64,000 bases of DNA from Thalassia testudinum (GCA_037157565.1 JAZHRO010000056.1:29759501-29823500), one strand, 5' to 3'; positions 42,118 through 54,093 are shown, numbered from the stretch's first letter. Notes: generated by a model from the sequence alone, not told the origin. Numbers and translations are program-made.

Positions 42118-43387
42118 TTTTATGTGACAAATAACTTTAAAAGCAAAGAATCAACCTGTTAATGTTGAGGTCATAGATTGGCTCATAGTCATCAGGAAAT
42201 AATGGTTCTCCGAAATCATAGTATGATTTGAAATCGTCAGAGAACTTGCGAGAATCAAATTTTGAATTTGATTCGGGATCAGAGGTTCCACCACAGAATA
42301 AATCACAAGATGTAGACTTAGCAACCAGACTTAGGTCTAGCCTATTCTCAAATTCCAAGCTCAAAAAGATGTCCCTATTGGGTCTGGGCTCGGGTTTTTG
42401 GCTGGTAGGGAAGACCCAATCAAAACCCAATTCCTCCAACTTCTCGATTTCTGTATCATAAATAGGCATGATTTCCGAAAAATTAATATGTTTTTCTAAG
42501 GAGGTTGGAGAGGTGCATTCATCAAATAAAGGCCCAGAATCATAATCCAAATTCAAACTCTGATTTTCATCACACAAGGCTATGTAATTATCCGAAGAAG
42601 GCTCAGATCCGGATTCTAGGCTAAGGGTGTGGGTTGAATCACTAGAATCTAGGTTGAGTTCTACAGGGATGTCAGAATTGCCCTCGAGGGTCACCTTATT
42701 AGTGTAAGGAGAAGAATTTATACCTTTGAGAGGTTCTGATTCAATCTCATTATCACAGGAGTCTAGGAAATCTACGCTTGGCGAACCATGGTTTTGTGTC
42801 TCTAGGGCTGGCTCGAAATTGTGTTCTCCTGCAATTGGATCCTCCCAACCCGTCTCGTGGTCAGCCGTATCAATCTGTATATTAGGTTGATCATATTCCA
42901 TTTGGGTTAGAGGTCCATAACAACCTTTATTCTTGAACCTGGGATTTAGAAAATCAGATAGATCCTCAGTAATGTTTCCTGATGTTTCGCTAAATGTTTG
43001 GGGAATGTACAGGTATTTTTGATCGATAATCTACTTTAATAATTTTATCATCTCTTCTTGTTTTTCAAGATCATCTTGGTGTCTTTCCCAAAGTATAGGA
43101 TTTGTCATGCATTGAAGATATTCAAAGTTATGTAATTTCTCTAACTCAATGTATCCTGTAATGAGAACATCCTAGGTAGATCCATTTGTTACTTGTGTTA
43201 TAATTACTTGGCCATAGTTTATGATGAAGGTTGTTATTATCGATACATTAACCTGAATGTCTTCAATTGGTTTTAAGGTTTTGTCATCAATCTCATAAAA
43301 TCTAAGGGCATCCTCAACCATTCTATCTTTCATGGATATTTGAGATTCAGGTTTCTTCAATGGTTTTCATAAATAGCCAGGCTGCAT
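42118..43387 (-). pseudogene. R6 acidic ORF, N-terminal piece
   Basis: From a possible ATG at 43387 (MQPGYL, then a stop) the frame reads SQISMKDRMVEDALRFYEID and ITGYIELEKLHNFEYLQCM. Then, past TAG codons at about 43170 and 43033, comes a 254-codon stretch down to 42137. That stretch is strongly acidic (LDSSDSTHTLSLESGSEPSS, DFGEPLFPDDYEPIYDLNI). There is no zinc finger, protease or polymerase motif. The composition resembles the post-protease tail of R7 and the second half of the R9 protein. It is an unknown protein of a non-autonomous element. Confidence 0.6.
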
Positions 43388-43873
43388 TTTGAATCAAATG
43401 GTTGAATCAAGACGTAGAATCAAAACTCAGGTTGAAGTTGATCAGATCTGAAAGAGATTCCCAAGAAAATCTGTGTGTGTGCTCTAATAGAAAGGATGAG
43501 GGATTGGATGTGATATTGACCCAATCAAGGAACCCAAAGATTTTTGGATGACTAAGGCACTTTCGAGGCTTGATGATACCTCTGAATCAAAAATTAGCAC
43601 ACCCGAGAAGTACCTGGGCAGCCAGGAAGGGAGAGCCCTGCAAAGACCCCTACACGGTAGAGCGTCCCTGGGGGTTACAGGGCTTCCCCCACCTCACCTT
43701 CCTTGTCACTGAGGATCCAGGTAGACCGGAATGTACAAACTTAAGTCTTTAAGTCCGCCACTTTTATGTCCTAATTTGTGCCTTGATTTCACTTTATTAA
43801 AGGTTAATTTTGACTTGTGACCTAATTTGGAGGTTGGCTGGCCAACAATGTAGACTAACTTCACCTGACCTGC
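43388..43873 (-). other. R6 leader, gag-proximal part
   Basis: Non-coding sequence between the R6 ORF and the R9 insertion. It ends at 43855-43873 with a 19-nt unit, CTAACTTCACCTGACCTGC, which is repeated right after R9. TSD copy CCTGC is 43869-43873. Confidence 0.6.
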
Positions 43874-45600
43874 TGATGTAAACATGTTTACAGCACTTAA
43901 AATGTCTATTTATGCATGTTCTTAAGCATAGGATTGCATTGCATACTATAAATATTGCATACATGCATCATCTTGCATTTAGAGTAGCTTGAATAAAATG
44001 GAGGTTAATTGTCTCCTTTTATGTTCATGGATAGGGCAAACTTTTTATTGGGGCCTCGGATCGAAGATCCAACCGTACAGATGTGATAGGGCAACGATTG
44101 GAGTTCAACGACTCCAAGATCGCCCTAATCAAACATCTTTAGCATCAGATAGTGATTGGGGAATCCTAGAAAATCAAGGGCCAAGATGGTGTGAATCCGC
44201 ACTTCAAATAACAAATCCAACCACACGGATGGATTCAGATCGACGATCGCAGCCTAACGGCATGAAAATCGACCCAATTAGACAACGTGGCACCATCTAC
44301 ATCATCCAGAAGATGGACGGCTCAGATGGCGCCATGTGGCGCCATCTCAGCCGTCCAACCGACCCTCAGGATCACCGCAGCCTCTCCAAAGAAAATTCGA
44401 CGCGTGATCTAGGCCGTTGGATCTTGATCCAACGACCATGAGCACACGCCGCTCAAAACATCTGCGAGATCATCTGGACGACGTAACGCAGCTGGTGAGA
44501 GCTTTATCGCGAGTGGGCGGTGCGCGTTCGAAACGCGAGAAGCGGGCGAGCGGTGCGGGCGAGCCGGCGCGATTGACCGCTTGATCGCGATCGAACGAAC
44601 GCACGTGCCTAATCATCCCCATGCGCTATTGCACGCCCGCACGTGATGCGGGATCGTACGCGGGTGGGCGCACACTGAGGAGTGGGCGAAGGTGTGACTT
44701 AAGCCATCCGATCTCACGATCGGACGACTGAGAGCTGCTGGACTGTACACGCGTTACATGCGCGGGCAAGCAAGCGGGTGTGCGCGCGCCGCCCACTACG
44801 CCCACGTTTGGACCTTTAGCGACTGTTTTATCTGTCACTAATGGTCCTAAATTAATGCTTTTAGAGTTGTAATTACCAAATTGCCCCCACTCCTTGCAAC
44901 TATAAAAGGAGACCCCCTCCATACGAAATTCTCATCCCTTCCTTCTCTTCTCTCCCTCTGCAAAGCTCAAGTGAGGCTTGTCCGACACCCGGGATGCTTC
45001 TCATGAGATAAAGTCAATTTTTCGTCCCCTTTCGGAAGTGGATCCCATGACGACGACGACGTGCTGCCCCATTCCCATTCTTTTGCTTCGTCCTACTCCG
45101 TCCTTCGTCCAGGCGTCGTCCCGTCCGGCTCGTCCTCCGAGCGACCGTCAAGGAGGATATTTCTCTCCCATTCTTTTTACTACTTTCTAGAATAGATTTA
45201 CTGCTTTCTAGAGTAGATTTACTGCTTTCTAGTGTAATCATTTTCCCTCTTTCTAGTCGTAATGTTTAGTGTAATGAACAATCTTTCTGATGATGGAATC
45301 CCATGTTCATTCTACATCTCTTTTTGGCTTCTGTTTGTAATATTCTCTCTCTCTCTTTTACTCTCTCTCTCTCTCTTCTATTTATTGTAAGTAGTTAAAT
45401 AGTTTCTAATCAATTATTCTACTTTGTGACAAATAAAATAAACGCATGCTTTTAAATCAAATGTCTGCCTTCCTGTGTTCGACCTGGGATTTCCATTCCA
45501 GTATAAATTTTATTTGTTGAACACGAGTTCTTCGCTTTCATACTATGACGACAGGTTTTCAAAACCGAACACGTTAGCATAGCAACTCGGACGTGCAACA
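43874..45600 (+). repeat. R9 5' LTR
   Basis: Starts TGATGTAAACATGTTTACA, containing the 16-bp palindrome TGTAAACATGTTTACA, and ends GACGTGCAACA. TATAAAAG is at 44901-44908. Positions 44450-44780 are unusually CpG-rich (strings of CGCG, GCGAGCGG). The inverted repeat TTGGAGT-TCAACG-ACTCCAA is at 44098-44117. Confidence 0.92.
44901..44908 (+). promoter_or_regulatory. R9 5' LTR TATA box
   Basis: TATAAAAG followed by GAGACCCCC; the 3' LTR has the same box at 50832-50839. Confidence 0.65.
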
Positions 45601-45603
45601 TTT

Positions 45604-45621
45604 TGGCGTCATTGTCGGGGA
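45604..45621 (+). other. R9 primer-binding site (tRNA-Asp, three mismatches)
   Basis: TGGCGTCATTGTCGGGGA, three bases inside the LTR. It matches the complement of the tRNA-Asp 3' end at 15 of 18 positions; all three changes are C to T or G to A. Confidence 0.8.
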
Positions 45622-46741
45622 GGCGACGCTATTTGATTTTTTTTTGCATTTTCCAACTTACGAATCATTTACCTCACTTCTCTCCTTTCTTATTGTGATT
45701 GCAGGTACTCTTTTAAGACGAGCAAAAGTGGTAGATTAGAGTAAAGTGCTATGGAAGGGTTTGTAAGTTATCCCCCACTTCCCACCCAATAGTTTTCATT
45801 CCACCACATAATAACAGAAACATCAATCAACCTAGGTGTTCTTATAAACTCTAAGGTTAGATTGTTTGTTGTTTGACACCTACACTTGCCCCAACCCCCA
45901 CATTAAAAAAAGAAAAATTTAAAAAAATGTCACAAAGTTACACAGCCTCATCTGATTTTCAAACTCAACCGGTAAACCGATCATTGGAGCCGGTACACAC
46001 ATCCAAGCACATAATTGAGTAGAAATCAGATTAGGTAATCACTTGTGTGCCTAATTAAGTGGTGCAACATGCCAATTGTTTGAGTTGATTGGGCTGCACC
46101 ACTTCAATTAAAATCAATTCATCAAGTAGCTGCCACTTAGGTTCAACTATTAGGGATTTACCAGGCACTCCACATTCTTTTAAGTTTTAAAGGAAAACAT
46201 CTTCACCTGTGCTTTCAAAACCTGGTGTGCTAACAAAACTTGTTTGAAAATACCTAAAGTTGAATCCTAAAAGCTACTAAGCAAGATTTGAACTCTAAAA
46301 TTCACCACATCAAAAATAATCTTGCTTGAAAACCATTGGTTGTGCACGCACACACAAATCAATCAATCATTAAGGGAACAACCCATATAAAGGGCCCATC
46401 ACATTCCAAAGCACATTCAAACCTAGCCCTAAATAAAACAGAGTAGACGTTGTCCTTAAGGATTCGACTCGCTCTTCAGAGCCCAGAATGAGATTATTTT
46501 CGATTAGTCTGTTTTTACTATTCAATCTAATGTCTAGCTTAGGGAGTAGAATCAACGATCGCGGCTGGGGGGTACACTAGGAACCGGAGGCGCAAGCCGA
46601 AGGAAGAACCTTCTCCCCAGTCCCTCCTAACTGGTTGGATTGAACAGATAGAAGTGGATCAAATCATTTCTTTTATCTCAAGATGGGTTTTGGGAGTCTA
46701 TAGGTCTTTAGGCTAGCCCACTCAAGGATAGGTTTGATTAC
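45622..46741 (+). other. R9 5' leader with conserved block
   Basis: No coding sequence seen. Positions 46580-46624 (GGAACCGGAGGCGCAAGCC...GAAGGAAGAACCTTC...) match 63263-63307 in the R11 leader at about 39 of 45 positions. The two elements' LTRs differ, so this is selective conservation. A TTGTGATTGCAGGTAC stretch at 45693-45708 and GTATTGCAGGGTG at 46745-46757 resemble splice acceptors. Confidence 0.65.
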
Positions 46742-48570
46742 TTGTATTGCAGGGTGCCTTTCTTCCTCCTGTGTCTCGTGAATCCTTCCACATATTACAC
46801 GCATTTTCGCTCTTTCCCTCCTATTTTGAATTATCCTCAACATGACGATTACCCCGACTTGTACTGTAATCAACCATCAGTTAGTTGGGATAACTTGGAT
46901 TGGGGATACAGTTCCGGGCCTCTGTGTTTAGGGTCTAACCCTGAACACTATAGTTGCGATTTCTATCCTTCTCAGAGCCACATCGATTATAGATCATCAA
47001 CCTTTCACGGACAACCTAATACGATCTACAATCAAGAAGGATACACTGATCCTTTCCCATCCTCTGATTACAATGCCTTTAGGTCATCACCACCTTTTGA
47101 ACAATCTGAAATGACCTATTATCAGGAAGGGTATAACAAATCTCAATTCGTTAATTCCCCTGCATTGACCCCAAACCCGCCCAACTCTGAACCAACTCAT
47201 TTGGTTCAGGGTAACCAGGTTCAAGATAAGGTTCTGGCTAACTTGAGGAATATCATACAATCTTTAGAAGTTCAGCCAATACCTTGCATTGAGATATTGG
47301 AGCCCCTGATTGAAATGATGGATGATTTGAACAAGTCTTTGTTGGATTGGCTCCAGGATGTTAAGGGTAAGAACCCGAGTGAGTTTCTACTTGGGAAGTT
47401 AGCGAAATTGAGGATGAGATTTGTGGTCGCTTTGATTCAATCGTGGGATGATTCCTAGGATGAACCCTTTTCAGGAGAGCCAATTTCAGAACCCGCTCAG
47501 GCACTTGTTGGGGGGGACATGTGTTACGAGCTGACCAGATTGAATTAGAGCCACCAATTAAGGAAGATCTGATTTCTTCACCTGAGATCCTTGAGCCAAG
47601 GTATGAGGAAATGTATGTCTCCATGGATCAGAAAGTGACAGATGATTTTGGGACATACATTAATACGGATCTTGATTTCTTTGATGGTGAAGATTCAAGT
47701 TGCGAAGTCTCACGTGAGTTTACAGAACACGATTTCTATGAGATGATTGGGCCTGAGGAATCTGATAGATCATTTGATAGCCCAATAATTGAGGAAACTG
47801 ATCTTATTGGGGCTCACATTACGGATCCAGAATTGCATTTTCTGGAGGATTCAATTCAATGCCCAGATTGTCAGTTACACCCCGTTGAGCTTATCGATGA
47901 TTCTGTTTCTGAGATAATTAGACCCAAGTCAATTCTGATTCAGCCACATCTTTTAGACTTGGAAATTTCAGATGGGGTACAAGAGGTCTCAGAATTTAAC
48001 ATTCTGAATGAGGAGGATAGAAGCTGGGAAGTTCTGATTTGGAAAGCTAACCACAGAGGAAGTAGAAGACTGTGTCTAAGGGTTCCATTTCATCTGAAAC
48101 CATCAAACCAGGACCCTTACGACATTTGTTCTGAGGATGTCGAATCCAAGCACACATTCAATGATTATCCTTTTGAGCTTGATTTCTCTGTAACACAACT
48201 CTTTGGTCTTGGGTTGCATCCTCATAAATCACAGGCTCGACCCCACTTGCATATTGATTTTAGGTTTTGGGTAATTTTTATCCAGAACCTGAGATATTCT
48301 CGATTATGGGGTATGGGTCTGCACAATAATCTGGTCCACATTTGTGGACCTCTGCTGATAGGTCAGAGGTTTCTTATGTTTATTCTTATTCTGACCTACA
48401 CTTGTGAATTATTTATTTCTCTTCTTTGTATAGTGTGCCTAGCTGAAGGCACCAAATTCAGCACATATATAGTTCTTTTTAGTTTTCATCTCGGAGCGGA
48501 CCTAACATTCATACAATTCAGGTGTTTTCTACGCTATTCCACTCTATTTTATGTCTTTTTAATACAATGA
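46742..48570 (+). pseudogene. R9 acidic protein with hydrophobic C-terminus, frameshifted
   Basis: Two overlapping frames form about 600 codons. The first (46742-47458) is Tyr/Ser/Asn/Pro-rich (DYPDLYCNQPSVSWDNLDWG, EQSEMTYYQEGYNKSQF), with a helical segment (VLANLRNIIQSLE, MMDDLNKSLLDWL). TAG at 47456 and a shift in a G7 run (about 47511-47517) lead to the second frame (47521-48570). This is acidic (FDGEDSSCEVSREFTEHDFY), then QDPYDICSED, VTQLFGLGLHPH, GMGLHNNLVHICGPLL and a hydrophobic end (FLMFILILTYTCELFISLLC). The C-terminal pattern matches the R7 protein. No protease, RT or integrase. No good ATG begins the first frame. Confidence 0.65.
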
Positions 48571-48600
48571 GGACATTGCATTGGATAGGCATGGGAGGGG
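48563..48600 (+). promoter_or_regulatory. R9 internal polypurine tract with GAGGACATTGC box
   Basis: TACAATGAGGACATTGCA followed by TAGGCATGGGAGGGG, overlapping the end of the coding region. It equals the R2 signal at 10344-10381. Confidence 0.65.
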
Positions 48601-49770
48601 TGGATATTCATCTCTGAATTTATTCGTCAGCTCCATAGATTTGTTTTATTTTTTCTTTTATTAAAAAAAAATTGGAATTAGGGAAGAGAACTTGGGTTTA
48701 AGAAAATTTTCAATCTTAGGAAATACTACATTATGATTTGAACATAAAGACCCTTCAGGCCTTTGGACTTAATCAGCCCATGTATCCACTAAAATGTGGA
48801 CTTGTTTTTCAAGTCCTGACCAACCTAAATTCTATTTTAATTGGAGTAAATAAGTTTGGGTGATAAGTACACGACTTATCAACCCACCCTCTGATTTGAG
48901 GGAATTTTGAGTTTTAAGCATCTACACACTATCTTGTCACTGACTCGTTGTTCGATGATTCTAACGAAAATTGGGTAGCTAATGAACCTTCTAGGGTGAT
49001 ATGGCTGGCAAGTTATCGTGGGTAACAGCCCATATGTAGGTTGTCTAGAGCTCAGTCACTGGATCTTTCTCTTTTTGCTGCCTTTAGGTAAATCTTAGAC
49101 CAACGAAGCCACCTACTTAAAAAAAACATCAAAAAGAAAAGGAGAAAAGAAAAAATGAAATAAGGCACACTTCGCCGCACGAGTATGGCTGGCAAGTTGT
49201 CGGTGGTAACAGCTCATCGATCGGTTATCTAGAACCCAGCTCAATAAATGCACTGAAAATTCCCAAAACACTTAGGAAGAAGCGAAGGAGAAGAATAAAC
49301 CGGGGAGATATACACTGGATTCACCCTCGTGTTGACCCCATAAAAATAAAAGTAGGGAGAAAGTTACCGGTTGTAAAGATACACCTTTAGGCAGAATTCT
49401 TTTTTTTAGGTCACCTAGAGGCGTAGAAATCCGAAGTTTGTTTTAACTGCCGGTCAATGAGTCTATCACATTCACAATAAGATTCTTAAAACTTAGGGTT
49501 CTCATCAAATCTTGGGTGAGTTGAATGGCCGTAGAAAGCCAATCTTAAACCCTAAAACTTGAAAATCCAAAAAAATTAGAAAAGAGGAAAAAGAGAAAAA
49601 GAAAATTTTCTTTGAATAAGGCGAGGGCTTGAGGCGGTCTGCATTTTGGCAGATACTTGGGCACTGTTGTGTCTTTGAAAGTTCAGATCCAAAGTAGACA
49701 TTTTCTTAATGATTGAAAATAACTCAAGCCCAAATAATCCAACCTGATTCTTTTATAAATAGCATATAGT
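48601..49770 (+). other. R9 3' UTR with duplicated module
   Basis: No coding sequence. A module of about 55 nt occurs twice: GGCTGGCAAGTTATCGTGGG...AACAGCCCAT (about 49002-49060) and GGCTGGCAAGTTGTCGGTGG...AACAGCTCAT (about 49186-49240). A-rich low-complexity runs surround them. Confidence 0.6.
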
Positions 49771-49807
49771 TTTTGCTAGGCATTAGCAAAAGATAGGCAT
49801 GGGGGTA
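49771..49807 (+). promoter_or_regulatory. R9 hairpin plus polypurine tract
   Basis: TTTTGCTA-GGCAT-TAGCAAAA (49771-49791) then GATAGGCATGGGGGTA ending exactly at the 3' LTR. Confidence 0.8.
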
Positions 49808-51523
49808 TGATGTAAACATGTTTACACTACTTAAGATGTCTATTTATGCATGTTCTTAAGCATAGGATTGCATTGCATACTATAAATATTAGATAACATG
49901 CATCATCTTGCATTTAGAGTAGTTTGAATAAAATGGAGGTTAATTGTCTCCTTTTATGTTCATGGACAGGGCAAACATTTTATCGGGGCCTCGGATCTAA
50001 GATCCAACCATACAGATGTGATCAGGGAGACGCTTGGAGTTCAATGACTCCAAGATTTCCCTAATCAGACATTTGTAGCATCAGATAGTGAGTAGGGAAT
50101 CCTAGAATATCAAGGGCCAAGATGGTGTGAATTCGCACTTCAAACGACAAATCCGACTGCACGGATGGATTCGGATCGACGATCGCAGCCTAACGGGGCG
50201 AAAATTGACTCAATCTGACAACCGTGGCACCATCTACATCATCCAGAAGATGGACGGCTTAGATGGCGCCACGTGGTGCCATCTCAGTCGTCCAACCGGC
50301 CCTTAGGATCGTCGTTGCCTCTCCAAAGAAAATCTGACGTGTGATCTGGGCCATTGGAACTTGATCTAATGGCCATGAGCATGTGCCGCTCAAAACATCT
50401 GCGAGACCATCTAGACGACGTAGCGTAGCGGGCGAGAGCTTTATCACGAGCGGGTGGCGTGTGTTCGAAACGCGAGAAGTGGGCGAGTGGGCGCGATTGA
50501 CCGCTCGATCGTGATCGAACGGTCGTGCGTGCCCAATCTGCCCTACGCGCTATTGCACGCCCGCGCGTGATGCGGGATCATACGCGGGCGGGCACGTGCT
50601 GAGGAGCGGGCGAAGGCGTGACTTAAGCTGTCTGATCGTGATCTCACGATCGGACGGTTGAGAGCTGCTGGACGTGTACACGCGTTACACGTGCGGCCAA
50701 GCGAGTGAGTGCGCACGTGCCACCCATTACGCCCACGTTCGGACCTTTAGCGACGGTTTTATCTGTCACTAAAGGTCCTGAATTAATGCTTTTAGAGTTG
50801 TAATGACCAAATTGCCCCCACTCCTTGCAACTATAAAAGAAGACCCCCTCCATATGAAATTCTCATCCCTTCTCTTCTCTCCCTCTCCAAAGCTCAAGAG
50901 AAGCTTGTCCCACACCCGGGATGCTTCTCGCGAGATAAAGTCAATTTTTCGTCCCCTTTCAGAAGCGGATCCCACGACGATGACGACGTGCTGCCCCGTT
51001 CCCATTCTTCCACTTCGTCCTCCTTTGTCCAGGCGTCGTCCCGTCCGGCTCGTCCTCCAAGCGACCGTCGAGGTGGATATTTCTCTCCCCATTCTTTTTA
51101 CTACTTTCTAGAATAGATTTACTGCTTTCTAGAGTAGATTTACTGCTTTCTAGTGTAATCATTTTCCCGCTTTCTAGTTGTAATGTTTAGTGTAATGAAC
51201 AATCTTTCTGATGATGGAATCCCATGTTCATTCTACATCTCTTTTTGGTTTCTGTTTATAATATTCCCTCTCTGTCTTTTATTCTCTCTCTCTCTCTCTT
51301 CTATTTATTGTAAATAGTTAGATAGTTTCTAATCAATTATTCTACTTCGTGACAAATAAAATAAACGTGTGTTTTTAAATCAAACGTTCGCGTCCCTGTG
51401 TTCGACCCGGGATTTCCATTCCGGTATAAATTTTATTTGTTGAACACGAGTTCTTCGCTTTCATACTATGACGACAGGTTTTCAAAATCGAACACGTTAG
51501 CGTAGCAACTCTGACGTGCAACA
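49808..51523 (+). repeat. R9 3' LTR
   Basis: Aligns with 43874-45600 throughout and ends GACGTGCAACA before TSD copy CCTGC. Confidence 0.92.
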
Positions 51524-51528
51524 CCTGC

Positions 51529-52228
51529 CTAACTTCACCTGACCTGCCCTAAAGATGGCAGAATGAGATCTAGGTCACGACCTAGAAATCACCCTGATTT
51601 GACTCCCAGGTTATTAGGTCTAAGTATTTTAGAGTTCAAGTGAATTAGAGCCTATTTTTAGGGTTTCTCTTGATTAGGTCTTTTCAATCAAGGGCTTGGG
51701 TAGCACACAAATGAGGGAGGGTAACTTTCCTTTAATTTAGGCAAACATGTGTACTAGCACTTCAAAACCTAATGTAGAAACCCTAATTGGCTCTATTTCC
51801 AAGTCCAATTGATCTTGATATGTTTACCCTGGGCTTCAAGCAAGAAGTGTATTAGCTCAAAGTGATTTAGAATTTAAGTGTTGTCCCTAATAGGCACGGG
51901 AAATTTGGGGTAGGATCTCTAAACAGAATCACTTCAACTCAATGATATTTGAAAAATTTTGCAAATCAGGAAACTTGCCCTTTTAAATGATAATTACTAT
52001 GAAATAAGGCAGGTGATTCCTAATTAATTATTTCCATTTTTCTTTTGTCTTCCGAAGATTAGGAGGTTGATTAGGGAAGAATGGAGAGGTTACTTGCTCT
52101 GGTGTGGCTATTTTGCGTGGAAGATCTCCTCGTGAAGTACCTCGCAAAATCACAAGAAAGCAAACAGGGCAAGTTAGTGCTCAAATATAATCAAATAATG
52201 CAGAGAATAGTGGTGAATTGCACATTGC
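51529..52228 (-). other. R6 leader, LTR-proximal part
   Basis: Begins with the second copy of the 19-nt unit CTAACTTCACCTGACCTGC. It contains the palindrome CTAGGTC-AC-GACCTAG (51570-51585) and a block near 52110-52160 almost identical to R3. No coding sequence. Confidence 0.65.
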
Positions 52229-52246
52229 TCCACAGCAACAGTGCCA
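52229..52246 (-). other. R6 primer-binding site (degenerate tRNA-Asp)
   Basis: Plus strand TCCACAGCAACAGTGCCA, four differences from the tRNA-Asp 3' end, three bases from the LTR. Confidence 0.65.
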
Positions 52247-52877
52247 AAATGTTGGAGCGATAAATCAGTGTTTTAAAATAGCTTTGTTGTAATATAGCCA
52301 AAATAATGCTTAAACAAATAAATTTATTACTCGAATATCAGAAATGAAAGTCCGAGGTAGAACACAGGGAGCAAGCACAAATTCAGACACTAATCTCAAA
52401 TAATGCAAATGAGCACAAGAATTTAAACCAAATAAACTACTAAAAAATGATAATCAATGTAGAACATGAGTATAGAAAAAATTCAACATGATAGAAAGAG
52501 ATCTATTACAAAATAATGGTGATGTAGATCACCAATTATTTAGTATAGTTATATGTATACTAAGGTAATCAATAATGTCATAGTAATTAGGACCAAATCA
52601 ATCAAATATCGTCACAGTAGCTTGAATGCTATAGTAATCCGATGTCTCCTTTAGAGATCAGATGCTATAAATGTTCAACTACTATAGTGCCTTCTTCTTT
52701 GTTTCTCCTTCTTTCTCTTCTCTTCTTCTTTTCTTTCTCAAACCCTCTTCTTATATCTTCTGCGGCTGTGCCTTTTCTTCTCTTCTCTTCTTTCCTTCTC
52801 TGTTTTCTCTTCTTTTCTTTCTCAAGCATAGGGGAAAGGGCTCGGATTTTGGCTAAGTGTTAGCTAATGCACAGAAG

Positions 52878-53122
52878 AAAAAAACCCTCCCCTATCCCGC
52901 ACACTCTCTTCCTTTCTCTCTCTTAGGTTCTGCTCTCCCAGAGCCATGCACATCTGGTTATCGGGTAATCGGAGGATCTACGTACTCGAGTCCAAGGTCA
53001 CCGGCATGGGTTGTGACTGAGGAGTGAAGGCTTAGGCGGGTCGGGTGTACCAGGTCAAGAGAGAAGATGTCGCGGACGAAGCACGTGAGGGCGCGGGGGA
53101 CCTTACTCCCTGTGACTTGAGG
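52878..53122 (-). ncRNA. Putative Pol III-type transcript in R6 5' LTR (predicted)
   Basis: Inference: from about 25 nt after the TATA-like box to a T7 run (52884-52878, minus strand), with no TTTT between. Same layout as the 3' LTR copy. Confidence 0.22.
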
Positions 53123-53146
53123 CAGCATGCCCCAACCACTTTTGCA

Positions 53147-53188
53147 TCTTATTCAGCTGCAACTACTCGTCAGTCCACGAGGTGGGAC
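53147..53188 (-). promoter_or_regulatory. USE-like box plus TATA-like box in R6 5' LTR
   Basis: On the minus strand GTCCCACCTCG (53188-53178), then after 24 nt AATAAGA (53153-53147). Unchanged from the 3' LTR although the LTRs differ at about 8% of positions. Confidence 0.45.
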
Positions 53189-54085
53189 TAAATCCCACCG
53201 CCTTTCTGTGCGTGGAGCTGCAACTGCTTCTTCACGCGATTGTGGTCAAAGGCTTAGTCAAAGAGCCAAATTGGCTCCTTAGTTGCACTCTTGGAAGGAA
53301 TCCGCTAAGGTTGGAGCAAATGCCTGGGCGGATCCTTGCACAAACAAGGACTGAAGCTAGTGGAGAAGCTCAACAATGGCGGTGAAGGGACCTGTTATTT
53401 GAAACATGAAATAAGGCCTCATGGCCACATTAGAATAGTTTAGGAGCTTCGTCGGACCATGGCGAGTGTGGCGGAGGTGTTCTCATGGAAGATAGTGGTT
53501 TGTGGTGGCTGTTTGATGACGGGGAAGATGATGGAAAGGTGGGTTGTTCGACTGCTGGTTTGAGTGGATGATAAAGCAAATGGAGAGAGGGGTTTTGAAG
53601 AGCGTGGAGAGGTGAACGTTGTGGGCTTGTCGGTGAGGTGGATGGAGGTGTGTAGTGGTGGAAACACCTCACCAGAGGAGTGGTCGGAGCGGAGGGCGAA
53701 GAGGGTGACCGATGGTATTGAGGGGTTTATTTTTGGTTTTTGGTAGATGAAACTAATCTAGGGGTCTTATGGGAACTTAATTACGTATGCTAAGTGGATG
53801 AAAGAGGGAGGATAGCACCGGTGTTGATAGGTCAGAGCTGGGGAAGAAGGTGCTCCGATGATAGGAACGACGATGACGACGGAGGTAGAAGGGCTCCTAC
53901 TGGTACGACCAAGAGCTGACTAGAGAGAGGAAGGTAAATCTACCACTTGTTTTGTGGTCAGATGGCGAGAGGAGTCGGAGGAAGTCGTCGAAGCTTGAAG
54001 ATCTTTTCGATCGGACAAGGAGGGAGGAATTTAGGGTTTCATGGCTAGAATTTAAGCTTGGGAAGTTCGGCCTGATTTGGGCTTG

Positions 54086-54093
54086 CTTTTATA
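54086..54093 (-). promoter_or_regulatory. R6 5' LTR TATA box
   Basis: TATAAAAG on the minus strand, 945 nt from the LTR start. Confidence 0.55.

Larger units (their letters stand above)
43874..51523 (+). mobile_element. R9: non-autonomous element, complete
   Basis: 7,650 bp with LTRs of 1,727 and 1,716 bp (about 90% alike by eye), target duplication CCTGC (43869-43873 and 51524-51528), tRNA-Asp-type primer site and polypurine tract. The interior is only 4.2 kb and encodes an acidic protein with no protease, RT or integrase. It sits in the R6 leader, in opposite orientation. Confidence 0.92.
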
